Positions 42,923 to 51,728 of a DNA stretch of 64,000 nt are shown here, piece by piece (the first letter of the stretch is position 1; each line of letters starts with the position of its first letter). A model generated the notes under the pieces. The model had not been told where the DNA came from. It was given only the letters and a program-made list of their open reading frames with translations, and did no database searches. Source of the stretch: Rs1 sp029027825 (GTDB taxonomy: Bacteria; Pseudomonadota; Gammaproteobacteria; Pseudomonadales; Balneatricaceae). The position numbers and the translations under genes were made by a program. Location of the stretch: the NCBI GenBank assembly GCA_029027825.1, contig CP093399.1:806001-870000 (forward strand), read 5' to 3'.

Positions 42923-45084
42923 GTGTTGATTTAAGCCAGTTTATTGTTGAGTTCTTACAAGAGAGTTTTGAAGGGCTCGCACAGATGGAATCTTGCTTAT
43001 TAGAATTTACAGATGATCCAGAAATAGTCGATAGTATTTTTCGGGCTGCGCATTCTATCAAGGGAGGAGCCGGTACTTTCGGCTTTGCTGAGATTGCTGA
43101 GTTTACCCATGATGTTGAAACCATCCTCGATGAAATGCGCAGTAATCATTTAGCACCGAGCGCTGAAATTATTAATAGCCTGCTGCAATCTGTTGATGTA
43201 TTGCGCATGATGTTCAATGCCACTCAAGATCAAGGCGAAATAAATACTGCCCTAGTGTCGAGTGTCAAAGCTAGACTACAGGCGATTATAGAAGAAAATA
43301 ATCCTGTAAAAGCAGTGTCCACTCCCGAAAAAGAGCACTCTGTTATAGAGCCATTAGCAGCGACAATAGCCGCAGATCAATCATTAGATAATTGTTGGCT
43401 GATTGAGTTTCAACCAAATTTAAATATGCTGAAAAGTGGCAATGAACCAGTGTATATATTTGCCGCTTTAGCAGAGTTAGGGGATTTGCAGCTTGAGCCA
43501 GAAATTCAGCGACTGCCGGACATCGATCGTTTTGATGCTGAATGTATTTACCTTTGCTGGGCATTAAAATTATCCATAGCAACCGCTGATCCAATAAAAG
43601 CGCGGCGGGATATTCAGGAAGTGTTTGAATGGGTTGAAGATTTCTGTGAGCTGAGTATTACCCTAATTCCTCCTCCGGTGATGATCGAAAATCCTGAGCC
43701 TGAGACTGAGACTGAGCTAATGGCTATCGCCAAAGTCGAACAAGAAACTCAAAATAGCGACCATCAACGAGCTAAAAAATCTAGCGATGCACAAAAAAAT
43801 ATTGTAGTTGAAGTCAATAAATCAGTTAAAAAATCCCGCTCTGTCGAAGTGAGTTCGGTACGAGTGGACACTGAAAAACTTGATGAATTATTGGACAGAG
43901 TCGGAGAGCTAGTGGTTACGCAGTCAATGCTGACTCAAGCGGGCATTGAGTTATTAAAAACCGGACACAATAGCCAAAGCTTAGAACAGGGCCTCGTTCA
44001 GTTAGCTAGTAATACCCGCGATCTACAAGAAGATGTTATGCGAATGCGGATGTTGCCGATCAGTTTTGTCTTCAATCGCTTCCCGCGATTAGTGCATGAT
44101 ATTGGCTTGAGTTTAGGAAAAAAAGTATCACTAGAGATGTCGGGGGCAGAAACCGAGATAGATAAAACGGTGCTGGAAAAAATTGGTGATCCTCTGACCC
44201 ATTTGCTTAGAAATGCATTAGACCACGGTTTGGAAATGCCGGCGCAGCGCATCGCCAGCGGAAAATCAGAAACGGGTACCATAAAGCTGGATGCCTACCA
44301 TCAAAATGGCTTTATCGTGATCGATGTAAGCGATGATGGGATGGGGCTCGATACCGTTAAAATCAGAGCAAAAGCGCTGCAAAAAAACTTAATTACAGAA
44401 GAGCAAATTCTATCTGAAGGCGACATCCATGCGTTAATTTTCAAAGCTGGTTTTTCAACTGTTGAGCAGCTGTCTGAACTATCAGGGCGTGGAGTTGGTA
44501 TGGATGTAGTGCTGCGCAACATCGAAGGTCTTGGTGGTCAAGTCAATTTAGTTTCCAAGGTAGGTGAGGGGTCGACTTTTAGGGTCAGTGTTCCATTAAC
44601 ATTGGCTATTATTGAAGGACAGTTAATTAATATCAATGATGAAAGGTACGTTATTCCCCTAGTATCAATCAAAGAGACAGTGTCAATTCAAGCCTCGGAA
44701 ATAAAGTATCTAGGTGCGCACAGTCAATTTATAGATTATAGAGATGAGTATATTCACTTAATTGATTTGAAGGCTATGTTGAATCCGATGAATGGTCAGC
44801 CTAAAGCTAATCAATACGATAAATTAGCACAGGAGCCGCTGTTGATCATCGTCGCTGAATCAGCGGCTAAAAAAGTAGGCTTTATTATTGACGCACTTGA
44901 TAGTCAGCAGCAATTTGTGGTCAAGCCTATGGAAGCTAATTTTAAAAAGATAGAAGGGTTAGTGGGGGGCACTATTTTAGGTGACGGCAGTGTGGCGCTG
45001 ATATTGGATACCGCTGGCTTAATTGCCAAGGATCAGCGTTTAAATGATGTGCAGCCTATGCATAGGGAAGCTACAGCCCCTTAA
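42919..45084 (+). CDS. cheA: Chemotaxis histidine kinase CheA
   Basis: The 721-residue kinase of the operon. The Hpt domain has phospho-acceptor His45 in AAHSIKGGAGTFGF. A middle region (about 150-245) resembles the P2-like segment found in this CheA subtype. The dimerisation helices begin VRVDTEKLDELLDRVGELVV, the ATPase domain shows DPLTHLLRNALDHG, SDDGMGLD and GRGVGMDVV, and a CheW-like P5 ends the protein. All catalytic motifs are intact. A gap of about 290 bp containing nested repeats separates it from cheW. Confidence 0.96.
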   Translation: MSVDLSQFIVEFLQESFEGLAQMESCLLEFTDDPEIVDSIFRAAHSIKGGAGTFGFAEIAEFTHDVETILDEMRSNHLAPSAEIINSLLQSVDVLRMMFNATQDQGEINTALVSSVKARLQAIIEENNPVKAVSTPEKEHSVIEPLAATIAADQSLDNCWLIEFQPNLNMLKSGNEPVYIFAALAELGDLQLEPEIQRLPDIDRFDAECIYLCWALKLSIATADPIKARRDIQEVFEWVEDFCELSITLIPPPVMIENPEPETETELMAIAKVEQETQNSDHQRAKKSSDAQKNIVVEVNKSVKKSRSVEVSSVRVDTEKLDELLDRVGELVVTQSMLTQAGIELLKTGHNSQSLEQGLVQLASNTRDLQEDVMRMRMLPISFVFNRFPRLVHDIGLSLGKKVSLEMSGAETEIDKTVLEKIGDPLTHLLRNALDHGLEMPAQRIASGKSETGTIKLDAYHQNGFIVIDVSDDGMGLDTVKIRAKALQKNLITEEQILSEGDIHALIFKAGFSTVEQLSELSGRGVGMDVVLRNIEGLGGQVNLVSKVGEGSTFRVSVPLTLAIIEGQLININDERYVIPLVSIKETVSIQASEIKYLGAHSQFIDYRDEYIHLIDLKAMLNPMNGQPKANQYDKLAQEPLLIIVAESAAKKVGFIIDALDSQQQFVVKPMEANFKKIEGLVGGTILGDGSVALILDTAGLIAKDQRLNDVQPMHREATAP

Positions 45085-45117
45085 ATTTATATTGCTAGCC
45101 GCCAGGGATTACTTAAC

Positions 45118-45344
45118 CCTGAATCTGTGACATCAAAGTGAATACAGAGTGACTCAATGAGATCTCTGCATAACGTTGCGAGCGAAGGTAAGACAAGGAA
45201 AAAACCGGCGAGATAGCGGATTTTACAGGTGTAAATGAGCATATTGAGCCGGTTTTTAACGCAGTATTACCGAGCGCAGTTATCATACCCTCTGGGTAAG
45301 TTATGCAGAGGTTCTCAATAGCTGATGTAAGTAACTGATTTAGA
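45118..45344. repeat. Family A element split by a family B insertion (A8)
   Basis: The left arm CCTGAATCTGTGACATC...AATACAGAGTGA lies at 45118-45152, and the right arm GATGTAAGTAACTGATTTAGA ends at 45344. Between them sits a complete B element. Flanking pentamers TTAAC and TAAAC differ at one base. The pair lies inside the chemosensory operon between cheA and cheW. Confidence 0.72.
45159..45316. repeat. Family B element, intact (B1), nested in A8
   Basis: A 158-bp element with inverted ends GAGATCTCTGCATAAC and GTTATGCAGAGGTTCTC, plus an inner inverted pair (AAAAACCGGC type) that would fold into a hairpin. Homologous to the copy at 19860. AAT occurs directly right of it and as the last bases of the left flank, a possible 3-bp duplication. 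Confidence 0.78.
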
Positions 45345-45374
45345 TAAACGAATACAAAAGTGGGAGCGGATTAA

Positions 45375-45908
45375 ATGCAAGTGGAACCAGCGCAACCTCA
45401 AGAAAATATAATAATAGGGGATCTAGAAGGTCGGCAATACCTGAGTTTTTTATTGGATGGTGAAGAGTACGCTATCGATATTCTAAGGGTGCAAGAACTT
45501 CGTGGCTGGACACCCGTTACTCGAGTGCCTGATATGCCAGATTATTTGAAAGGGGTTTTAAATCTGCGCGGCGCTATTATCCCAGTGATTGATTTGCGAC
45601 AGCGTTTTGCGCTTCCTCAGGTCGTGTATGGACCGACGACAGTGGTGGTGGTCATAAAGGTAGAGAGTGAAAATATCGAACGGGTAATGGGGATTATCGT
45701 CGATGCGGTGGCTGAAACTTACTCTTTTGCCAAAGAAGATATTCAACCATCTCCGCAGGTTGGGGGCTCGGTTAATTCTGATTTCATAACCGGCTTAGTC
45801 GCTCGAGAAGATCGGATGATCGTACTGATGGATATCGATGCTCTGATGAATTCAGACGAGCTTGCCATCACCTTGGAGAATGGCGAAACAGATTCAGTAC
45901 TAGAATAG
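45375..45908 (+). CDS. cheW: Chemotaxis coupling protein CheW (operon copy)
   Basis: A CheW domain of 177 residues with the core YLKGVLNLRGAIIPVIDLRQRF. It couples the following receptor to the preceding CheA. The ATG at 45375 follows GGGAGCGG. It differs clearly from the lone CheW at 3820, which suggests separate arrays rather than a recent duplication. Confidence 0.94.
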   Translation: MQVEPAQPQENIIIGDLEGRQYLSFLLDGEEYAIDILRVQELRGWTPVTRVPDMPDYLKGVLNLRGAIIPVIDLRQRFALPQVVYGPTTVVVVIKVESENIERVMGIIVDAVAETYSFAKEDIQPSPQVGGSVNSDFITGLVAREDRMIVLMDIDALMNSDELAITLENGETDSVLE

Positions 45909-45973
45909 TAGTTAGTAACTTATTGATGGTCGCATAGAAAAAATTACCAAGACTTAAATCAGGGGGGGATGAA

Positions 45974-48301
45974 ATGAAATTAAACATGCCAATTACCGAT
46001 CGTGAAGTTTTCATGGCAGAGGGGAAAGATCTAGTAACGAAAACGGATTTAAAAGGAGTAATAGTCTATGCCAACCCCGCATTTGTTGAAATCAGTGGCT
46101 ACTCTTTAGCTGAGTTAGTCGGTAAAAATCATAATGTAGTGCGCCATCCAGATATGCCTATTGAAGCATTTAAAGATTTATGGAATACCATTAAATTAGG
46201 TCGTCCCTGGGTGAGATGTGTCAAAAATCGCTGTAAAAATGGAGACTTTTATTGGGTAAAAGCCAATATTACGCCGGTTTTTTACAGTGGTAAAGTCGAA
46301 GGCTATATGTCAGTGCGAACGCTGGCTAGCATTGAGGAGATTAAGCAAACTGAAGTGTTGTATGGTGAACTCTCGGATAGTAAAACTATTTTGATTGATC
46401 CCAATGAATTAGCTACTGCAAATTTAGCCAAGAAACTAGATCAATCTGCCTTGCTTGCGACGGCGGTATTAGTCGCGTTGACCGCATTGATTTATGCATT
46501 GGAAATAGCCGCTGAATTTTTGCTGTTAGGGCCTTTGGTTGGGTTTGGTTGGTTATATCTCAGTGTTAAACAGATCTTTAAGAGGGAACTTATCGCTCCG
46601 CTTAAGGAAGTTATTGCAGCGATGGTTAAAATCTCTGAGGGTAGCTATTTAACTACTTTCGCTCTGGACGATCCAGGTGAAATCGGCACCTTGAAGCGAG
46701 CGGTAAATATGCTGGGAGTTAAGCTGGGTTTTGATGTAAATAATGCACAAGAGCAAAGTAATAAAAATTTACGGATTAAAGTTGCACTGGATAATGTGGA
46801 GTCAAGTGTGATGCTGGCCGATAATAATGGGCTGATTATTTATGCTAACAGCTCAGTGACCAAAATGATGAAAAATGCTGAAGAGGATATTCTAAAACAG
46901 CTACCAAATTTTGATTCAAGTAAGTTATTAGGGGCAAACTTCGACTCTTTTCATGCCGACCCTGATCACCAGCGTAATTTATTGCAAAAACTTACTAAGG
47001 TCTACAAAAGCGAAATAAAGTTAGGTGATAGAGTCTTAGGTTTAACGGGTAATCCGGTTCTTGATGAGAACGGAAATCGTTTAGGCACAGTGGTTGAGTG
47101 GAAAGACTTAACGGATCAATTAAGTGCAGAACTGCAAATTCAACAATTGATTGAAAACGCCGCCAATGGTGATTTTGAGCGGCGCTTAGACACAGAGAGC
47201 TACTCTGGATTTTTATATAATGTCGCCTGTGGTATTAACTTGATGATGGACTCCATCACCTTACCGATCAAAGAGGCGAAACGGGTGTTGGAAAGTGTCG
47301 CTGATGGCGACTTAACCAAGCAGATGAATGGCGAGTTTAGTGGCGAGTTTGAAGCGCTAAATATCGCGGTTAATACCTCTATTTCGAATTTATCTACTAT
47401 GGTCGCAAAGATACGAAATGCTGGTGATAACATAAAAAGTGGTGCCTCTGAAATAGCTACAGGGAATGCGACACTGAGTAGTCGAACTGAATCTCAAGCA
47501 GCGACACTGGAGGAAACTGCATCCTCCATGGAAGAGATAACAGCAACCGTTAAGCGTAATGCGGATAATGCGGAAGAGGCTAAAAAACTGTCGGAAAACT
47601 CGCAGAAACTCGCCGCTAAAGGAGGCGATATCTCCAAGCGAGTGATTTCGTCAATGTTCGATATTAGTACCAGCGCTACTAAAATTGCCGAAATAATTAC
47701 CGTAATCGATGAAATAGCATTTCAAACTAATTTACTGGCTTTAAACGCTGCGGTTGAGGCAGCTAGAGCAGGTGATCAGGGCAGAGGTTTTGCGGTTGTC
47801 GCATCAGAAGTCAGAATATTAGCGCAGCGCAGTGCCAAAGCGGCTAAAGAAATTAAGTCTTTGATTAACGAGAGCGCTGACAAAGTTGAAGAGGGAAACT
47901 CTTTTGTCGTTGAATCAGCTAAAGCGCTAGTAGACATCATTGAATCGATCCAAAGTGTGACTGAGTTGGCCTCAGAAATAGCCTCGTCTAGCCGAGAGCA
48001 AGCAATCGGTATTGAACAGGTAAATACAGCGGTTAGTCAGATGGATGAAGTGGTACAACAAAATGCCGCACTGGTTGAAGAAGTGTCGGCAGCTTCTGTC
48101 TCCCTTGATGGAGAGGCAATTCAATTAAAGTCATTAGTGAGCGCCTTTAAGGTAAGCAACACCGATGAAGTTGAAAGACGCACTGTGCCAACAGCTACTC
48201 AACAAAGAGGCGTAAGTGCAGATAAGGCGCACAGTATGAGAGCCACTGACAAAAAAATCTATATCCTGGGGGAGAGCGATGAAGAGTGGCAAGAGTTTTG
48301 A
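45974..48301 (+). CDS. PAS-sensing methyl-accepting chemotaxis protein
   Basis: A 775-residue Aer-type receptor. The N-terminal PAS domain (about 10-120) shows NPAFVEISGYSLAELVGKNHNVVRHPDMP, typical of the Aer family that binds FAD or heme. It continues with a hydrophobic hairpin (about 157-195), HAMP-like region, second PAS (about 262-380) and another HAMP-like region. The signalling domain is tipped near 577-610 by EIAFQTNLLALNAAVEAARAG. No periplasmic sensor domain is present, so it senses internal redox, oxygen or energy state (inference). The C-terminus EWQEF fits the x-W-x-x-F pentapeptide that tethers CheR. RBS is AGGGGGGG. Confidence 0.93.
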   Translation: MKLNMPITDREVFMAEGKDLVTKTDLKGVIVYANPAFVEISGYSLAELVGKNHNVVRHPDMPIEAFKDLWNTIKLGRPWVRCVKNRCKNGDFYWVKANITPVFYSGKVEGYMSVRTLASIEEIKQTEVLYGELSDSKTILIDPNELATANLAKKLDQSALLATAVLVALTALIYALEIAAEFLLLGPLVGFGWLYLSVKQIFKRELIAPLKEVIAAMVKISEGSYLTTFALDDPGEIGTLKRAVNMLGVKLGFDVNNAQEQSNKNLRIKVALDNVESSVMLADNNGLIIYANSSVTKMMKNAEEDILKQLPNFDSSKLLGANFDSFHADPDHQRNLLQKLTKVYKSEIKLGDRVLGLTGNPVLDENGNRLGTVVEWKDLTDQLSAELQIQQLIENAANGDFERRLDTESYSGFLYNVACGINLMMDSITLPIKEAKRVLESVADGDLTKQMNGEFSGEFEALNIAVNTSISNLSTMVAKIRNAGDNIKSGASEIATGNATLSSRTESQAATLEETASSMEEITATVKRNADNAEEAKKLSENSQKLAAKGGDISKRVISSMFDISTSATKIAEIITVIDEIAFQTNLLALNAAVEAARAGDQGRGFAVVASEVRILAQRSAKAAKEIKSLINESADKVEEGNSFVVESAKALVDIIESIQSVTELASEIASSSREQAIGIEQVNTAVSQMDEVVQQNAALVEEVSAASVSLDGEAIQLKSLVSAFKVSNTDEVERRTVPTATQQRGVSADKAHSMRATDKKIYILGESDEEWQEF

Positions 48302-48427
48302 TAACTACCGACCGAGATCACCGGCTAATAAACGATCAAATAAGAATCAATGGAATTAGCTGGCACCTATTAATAGAGCCTGTAAAGTCGGTATTTGTCA
48401 CTGGTGTAGCGATTAATTAAAATATGG

Positions 48428-49282
48428 ATGTCACTAATGGAACCCGTTTTAAGTCTTGGACGAGAGTTTGAATTTACCGATAAACAGTTTGCAAAAGTTA
48501 AAAGTGATCTCTATGACTATGCGGGAATAGTACTGGCGGATCATAAAAAAACTATGGCTTATAATAGGTTAGTGAGACGTCTAAGGGCGATAAATCTACA
48601 GAGCTTCGATAGCTATTTTAATTTTATAGCGGCAAACCCGGCTGAGTTTAACCAGTTTATCAATGCTCTTACCACCAATTTATCTTCCTTTTTTCGTGAG
48701 AAACATCATTTTGATTTTATAACTTCCACCATCCTTCCTCGCATTCGTGCTTCAGGTCAGAAAAAAATTAGAATTTGGTCTGCGGGCTGTTCAAATGGAG
48801 AAGAAGCTTATTCGATTGCCATGTCCCTCACTGAATCACTGTTAAATATAAATCAATACGATATTAAAATACTGGCCACAGATATAAATTCAAGCGTATT
48901 GGAAATAGCTCAACGGGGGCTCTATGACATTGATAGGATCAAATTAATAGACTCTCATTTAGTGCGAAAATATTTTCTAAAGGGTAGAGGTAATTTCCAT
49001 GGCAAGGTGCAAATACGGCCTGAGTTACAGAAAATGATTCATTTTAAATATTTGAATTTAATGAGCGAATGGCCGATGCAGGGGCAGTTTGATTTTATAT
49101 TTTGTCGAAATGTTATGATTTATTTTAATCAACAGACTCAGCAAAAACTGATCTTAAATTTAGCCAGTTATATGCAGCCTGAGGGCTATTTATTTGTCGG
49201 TCACTCCGAGGCATTAGCGCACCAGCAAAGTGATTTTCAGCTAATTGGTAAAACAATTTATCAGCGCCAAGTAAAGTTATGA
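48428..49282 (+). CDS. cheR: Chemotaxis protein methyltransferase CheR
   Basis: SAM-dependent enzyme that methylates receptor glutamates during adaptation. It has an N-terminal CheR_N helix domain and a Rossmann methyltransferase domain with IWSAGCSNGEEAYSIAM (SAM-binding), FDFIFCRNVMIYFN and GYLFVGHSEAL. At 284 residues it is the usual length. It overlaps cheD by 4 bp (ATGA) and follows the receptor gene whose C-terminus carries a CheR-docking-like motif. Confidence 0.96.
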   Translation: MSLMEPVLSLGREFEFTDKQFAKVKSDLYDYAGIVLADHKKTMAYNRLVRRLRAINLQSFDSYFNFIAANPAEFNQFINALTTNLSSFFREKHHFDFITSTILPRIRASGQKKIRIWSAGCSNGEEAYSIAMSLTESLLNINQYDIKILATDINSSVLEIAQRGLYDIDRIKLIDSHLVRKYFLKGRGNFHGKVQIRPELQKMIHFKYLNLMSEWPMQGQFDFIFCRNVMIYFNQQTQQKLILNLASYMQPEGYLFVGHSEALAHQQSDFQLIGKTIYQRQVKL

Positions 49283-49887
49283 ATCGATCTGCGGCTCCAA
49301 GAATATTAGGATTTGAACATTTAGCTATGTCGTGGCAGGAAAAGTGGCATTGCTATGGCCTAAAGATCAGCCAAGGTGATTTTTGTGTAACTAGTCAGGA
49401 GGTGGTGATCACTACGGTATTAGGTTCTTGTATCTCAGTTTGTATCTATGACCCCTCTGTGGGTTATGGCGGCATGAATCATTTTATGCTCCCTAAGTCG
49501 GCTAATAATGCTGATAGAGATAAGCCATTGCGCTATGGACTTTTTGCCATGGAGCAATTAATAAACCAGCTTTGGAAAAGTGGCTGTAAAAAGCACAACT
49601 TAAAATTGAAAGTGATCGGTGGCGGTAGAATGATGGATAATTTCTCTGATATTGGAAAGCTAAATATAGAGTTTATCGAACAGTACATAAAAGATGAAAA
49701 ACTACACTTAATCGCCAGTGATTTAGGGGGGGATTATGCGAGAAAGCTGGCGTTTTTTCCAGCTACTGGACGGTTATTAGTGAATCGCATTCCGTCTATA
49801 GATACCCAGATAGAAATAACTGCAGTAGCTGAGCATGCTAAGGAAAAGAGTAAGTTTGTCACGCAAAATACTGTCGAGCTATTTTAG
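49279..49887 (+). CDS. cheD: Chemoreceptor glutamine deamidase CheD
   Basis: Deamidates receptor glutamines to glutamates. The 202-residue protein has the catalytic-cysteine segment TTVLGSCISVCIYDP followed by GGMNHFMLPK with the catalytic His. KVIGGGRMM and the C-terminal GRLLVNR complete the fold. It is longer than the minimal CheD (about 160) because of an N-terminal extension of about 35 residues. It is translationally coupled to cheR. Confidence 0.94.
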   Translation: MNRSAAPRILGFEHLAMSWQEKWHCYGLKISQGDFCVTSQEVVITTVLGSCISVCIYDPSVGYGGMNHFMLPKSANNADRDKPLRYGLFAMEQLINQLWKSGCKKHNLKLKVIGGGRMMDNFSDIGKLNIEFIEQYIKDEKLHLIASDLGGDYARKLAFFPATGRLLVNRIPSIDTQIEITAVAEHAKEKSKFVTQNTVELF

Positions 49888-49901
49888 CCAGAGAAATTAC
49901 C

Positions 49902-50942
49902 TTGATAAAAGTCCTAATCGTTGAAGACTCACCCATCATGCGCAAAATTTTAGCTAAAGTATTAGCTGATCAGACCCTGTTTCAGGTTGAATGTGCCGCG
50001 GATCCTTATGCCGCGCGTAAAATAATTAAACAATTCCATCCCAATGTGATCACCTTAGACAGTGAAATGCCAAAAATGGATGGCATTACCTTTTTACGCA
50101 ACTTAATGAAGCTTAACCCCCTGCCAGTAGTGATGTTATCAACCATGACTCAACAGGGTGCTGAGGCGACCGTGATTGCCCTAGAACTAGGGGCGGTAGA
50201 TTTTATTGGCAAGCCGAAAGCCGACGCCAATAATCAAAACCTGCGCGACTTTCAAAGCGATTTGATTGAAAAAATTATACTTGCGGCTAGAAGTCACTCA
50301 ACAATCAAAAAGCATCGAGAGCTTTTCTCTTTTCCTCCAAACTTGATTAAAAAACCACTCAGTATCCAACAAACTGCCGGCAAACTTATTGCAATAGGGG
50401 CATCTACCGGTGGTATAGAGGCGATTAAACAAATTTTGACGCACTTGCCCAATAATCTCCCGCCGATCGTGATTGCACAGCACATCCCTGAATTATTTAG
50501 CAAAAAATTTGCAAATCGACTCAATGCTTGTGTCGAACTCACTGTAAAACAAGCTGAAAATGGTGATGTTTTGCAATCAGGTTTCGTCTATATAGCAGAG
50601 GGAGGTAGGCACTTAATGATTGAAAGTATTGGCGATCGATTAGTGTGCGTATTGAATGATCAAGAAAAGGTCAATCGGCACCGGCCCTCGGTTGACGTAC
50701 TGTTCGACTCACTAAGTGACTTGAATGCAGGAAATCTGTTACTAGTACTGTTAACGGGCATGGGCAAAGATGGCTCCCAAGCTATGAAAAGATTAGCCGA
50801 TAAAGGAGCCTACACTATCGTACAAGACCAGCAGTCGAGCATTGTGTGGGGAATGCCAGGTAGTGCTGTGGCATTAAACTGTGTTGAGCTACAGCTATCG
50901 CTCAATCAAATTTCACAAAAACTACAAAGCCACTTTCAATAA
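49902..50942 (+). CDS. cheB: Chemotaxis methylesterase CheB
   Basis: Receiver-regulated receptor demethylase, 346 residues. The receiver has the phosphorylated Asp53 in LDSEMPKMDGITFL. The esterase domain shows IGASTGGIEAIK (catalytic Ser), AQHIPELFS (His) and LTGMGKDGSQAM (Asp). The start is TTG at 49902, 14 bp after cheD. It is the last gene of the operon. A composite repeat is inserted directly behind it, and its stop codon lies within the 8-bp target duplication. Confidence 0.95.
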   Translation: MIKVLIVEDSPIMRKILAKVLADQTLFQVECAADPYAARKIIKQFHPNVITLDSEMPKMDGITFLRNLMKLNPLPVVMLSTMTQQGAEATVIALELGAVDFIGKPKADANNQNLRDFQSDLIEKIILAARSHSTIKKHRELFSFPPNLIKKPLSIQQTAGKLIAIGASTGGIEAIKQILTHLPNNLPPIVIAQHIPELFSKKFANRLNACVELTVKQAENGDVLQSGFVYIAEGGRHLMIESIGDRLVCVLNDQEKVNRHRPSVDVLFDSLSDLNAGNLLLVLLTGMGKDGSQAMKRLADKGAYTIVQDQQSSIVWGMPGSAVALNCVELQLSLNQISQKLQSHFQ

Positions 50943-50946
50943 CTAT
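50939..50946. repeat. Outer 8-bp direct repeat (X), left copy
   Basis: ATAACTAT directly outside the left end of D1. The identical octamer lies directly outside the right end of D2 at 51593-51600. Confidence 0.9.
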
Positions 50947-51145
50947 CCTGATTACCCATGAGGCTCAGCCGACTGTATAAGAAACTATTTTTTCAGCATT
51001 ATAATAAATTGGTTACGATGAATTATAAGATGTAGCAGTATGCAGGGTAATTATCTTATGAAAGCGTTTTCTGCTCTACCTATTGCCAATACTAGGGTAT
51101 TGAGGGGCTTGGCCTAACCATAGCTGAAAGTGGTGGGTAATCAGG
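50947..51145. repeat. Family D element, copy 1 (D1)
   Basis: 199 bp with perfect 12-bp inverted ends CCTGATTACCCA and TGGGTAATCAGG. About 96% identical to D2 in direct orientation (six or seven substitutions and one indel by eye). No coding capacity, so it is a non-autonomous element. Confidence 0.9.
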
Positions 51146-51394
51146 TAATCTTTTAAGTCCCTTCTCTGTGACCTCTGTGGTAAAACTAATTTTTTAAAGT
51201 CTTTTTCACCACCGAGATCCACAGACGCTACGCTCCACAGAGAAAACCCTAACAGACTAGAAAGACCAAAGACTTAGAACCAAAACCCTAAGGGCTTTTT
51301 TCACCACAGAGGTCACAGAGGCGCTTCGCTGCACAGAGAAAACCTTAAAATCAAGAAATTTAGAAAGACAACAATCTCCTAGGTCTTAATCTTT
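51146..51394. other. Segment between the two D elements
   Basis: 249 bp beginning and ending with the same octamer TAATCTTT (51146-51153 and 51387-51394). It has no coding frame. Inside are two diverged copies of a roughly 40-bp repeat (51207-51246 and 51301-51340: CACCAC.GAG..CACAGA, then CACAGAGAAAACC) and an inverted partial copy near 51163. Similar CACAGAGG-type repeats are common in intergenic DNA of many bacteria. Confidence 0.75.
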
Positions 51395-51592
51395 CCTGAT
51401 TACCCATGAGACTCAGCCTACTGTATAAGAAACTATGTTTTCAGCATTATCATCAATTGGTTACGATGAATTATAAGATGTAGCAGTATGCAGGGTAATT
51501 ATCTTACGAAAGCGTTTTCTGCTCTACCTATTGCCAATACTAGGGTTTGAGGGGCTTGGCCTAACCATAGCTGAAAGTGGTGGGTAATCAGG
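51395..51592. repeat. Family D element, copy 2 (D2)
   Basis: 198 bp with the same perfect 12-bp inverted ends as D1, in the same orientation. Flanked on the left by TAATCTTT and on the right by ATAACTAT, the reverse order of the flanks of D1. Confidence 0.9.
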
Positions 51593-51600
51593 ATAACTAT
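51593..51600. repeat. Outer 8-bp direct repeat (X), right copy
   Basis: ATAACTAT, identical to 50939-50946. Together they bracket the whole D1-segment-D2 unit. Confidence 0.9.
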
Positions 51601-51728
51601 TATCTAAAGCGTCTGTTATTTCCCTGCTGGGAACAAATTTCTACTGCGCAAGCCCACCCCTCGCAGCGACGCTATTTTAGATGATGTTGTGCTAGGTACA
51701 GTGCTATAGGCGATAGCTGAGTGCCAAA

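Noticed and set aside
51146..51394. Possible small regulatory RNA or CRISPR-like repeat from the CACAGAG units
   Set aside because: Only two diverged direct copies and one partial inverted copy, with irregular spacing; common intergenic repeat type, and no spacer pattern.
50947..51592. Considered as a simple tandem duplication of about 450 bp
   Set aside because: A simple duplication would not place exact, different octamers in mirror order around both elements, nor perfect inverted ends at each copy.
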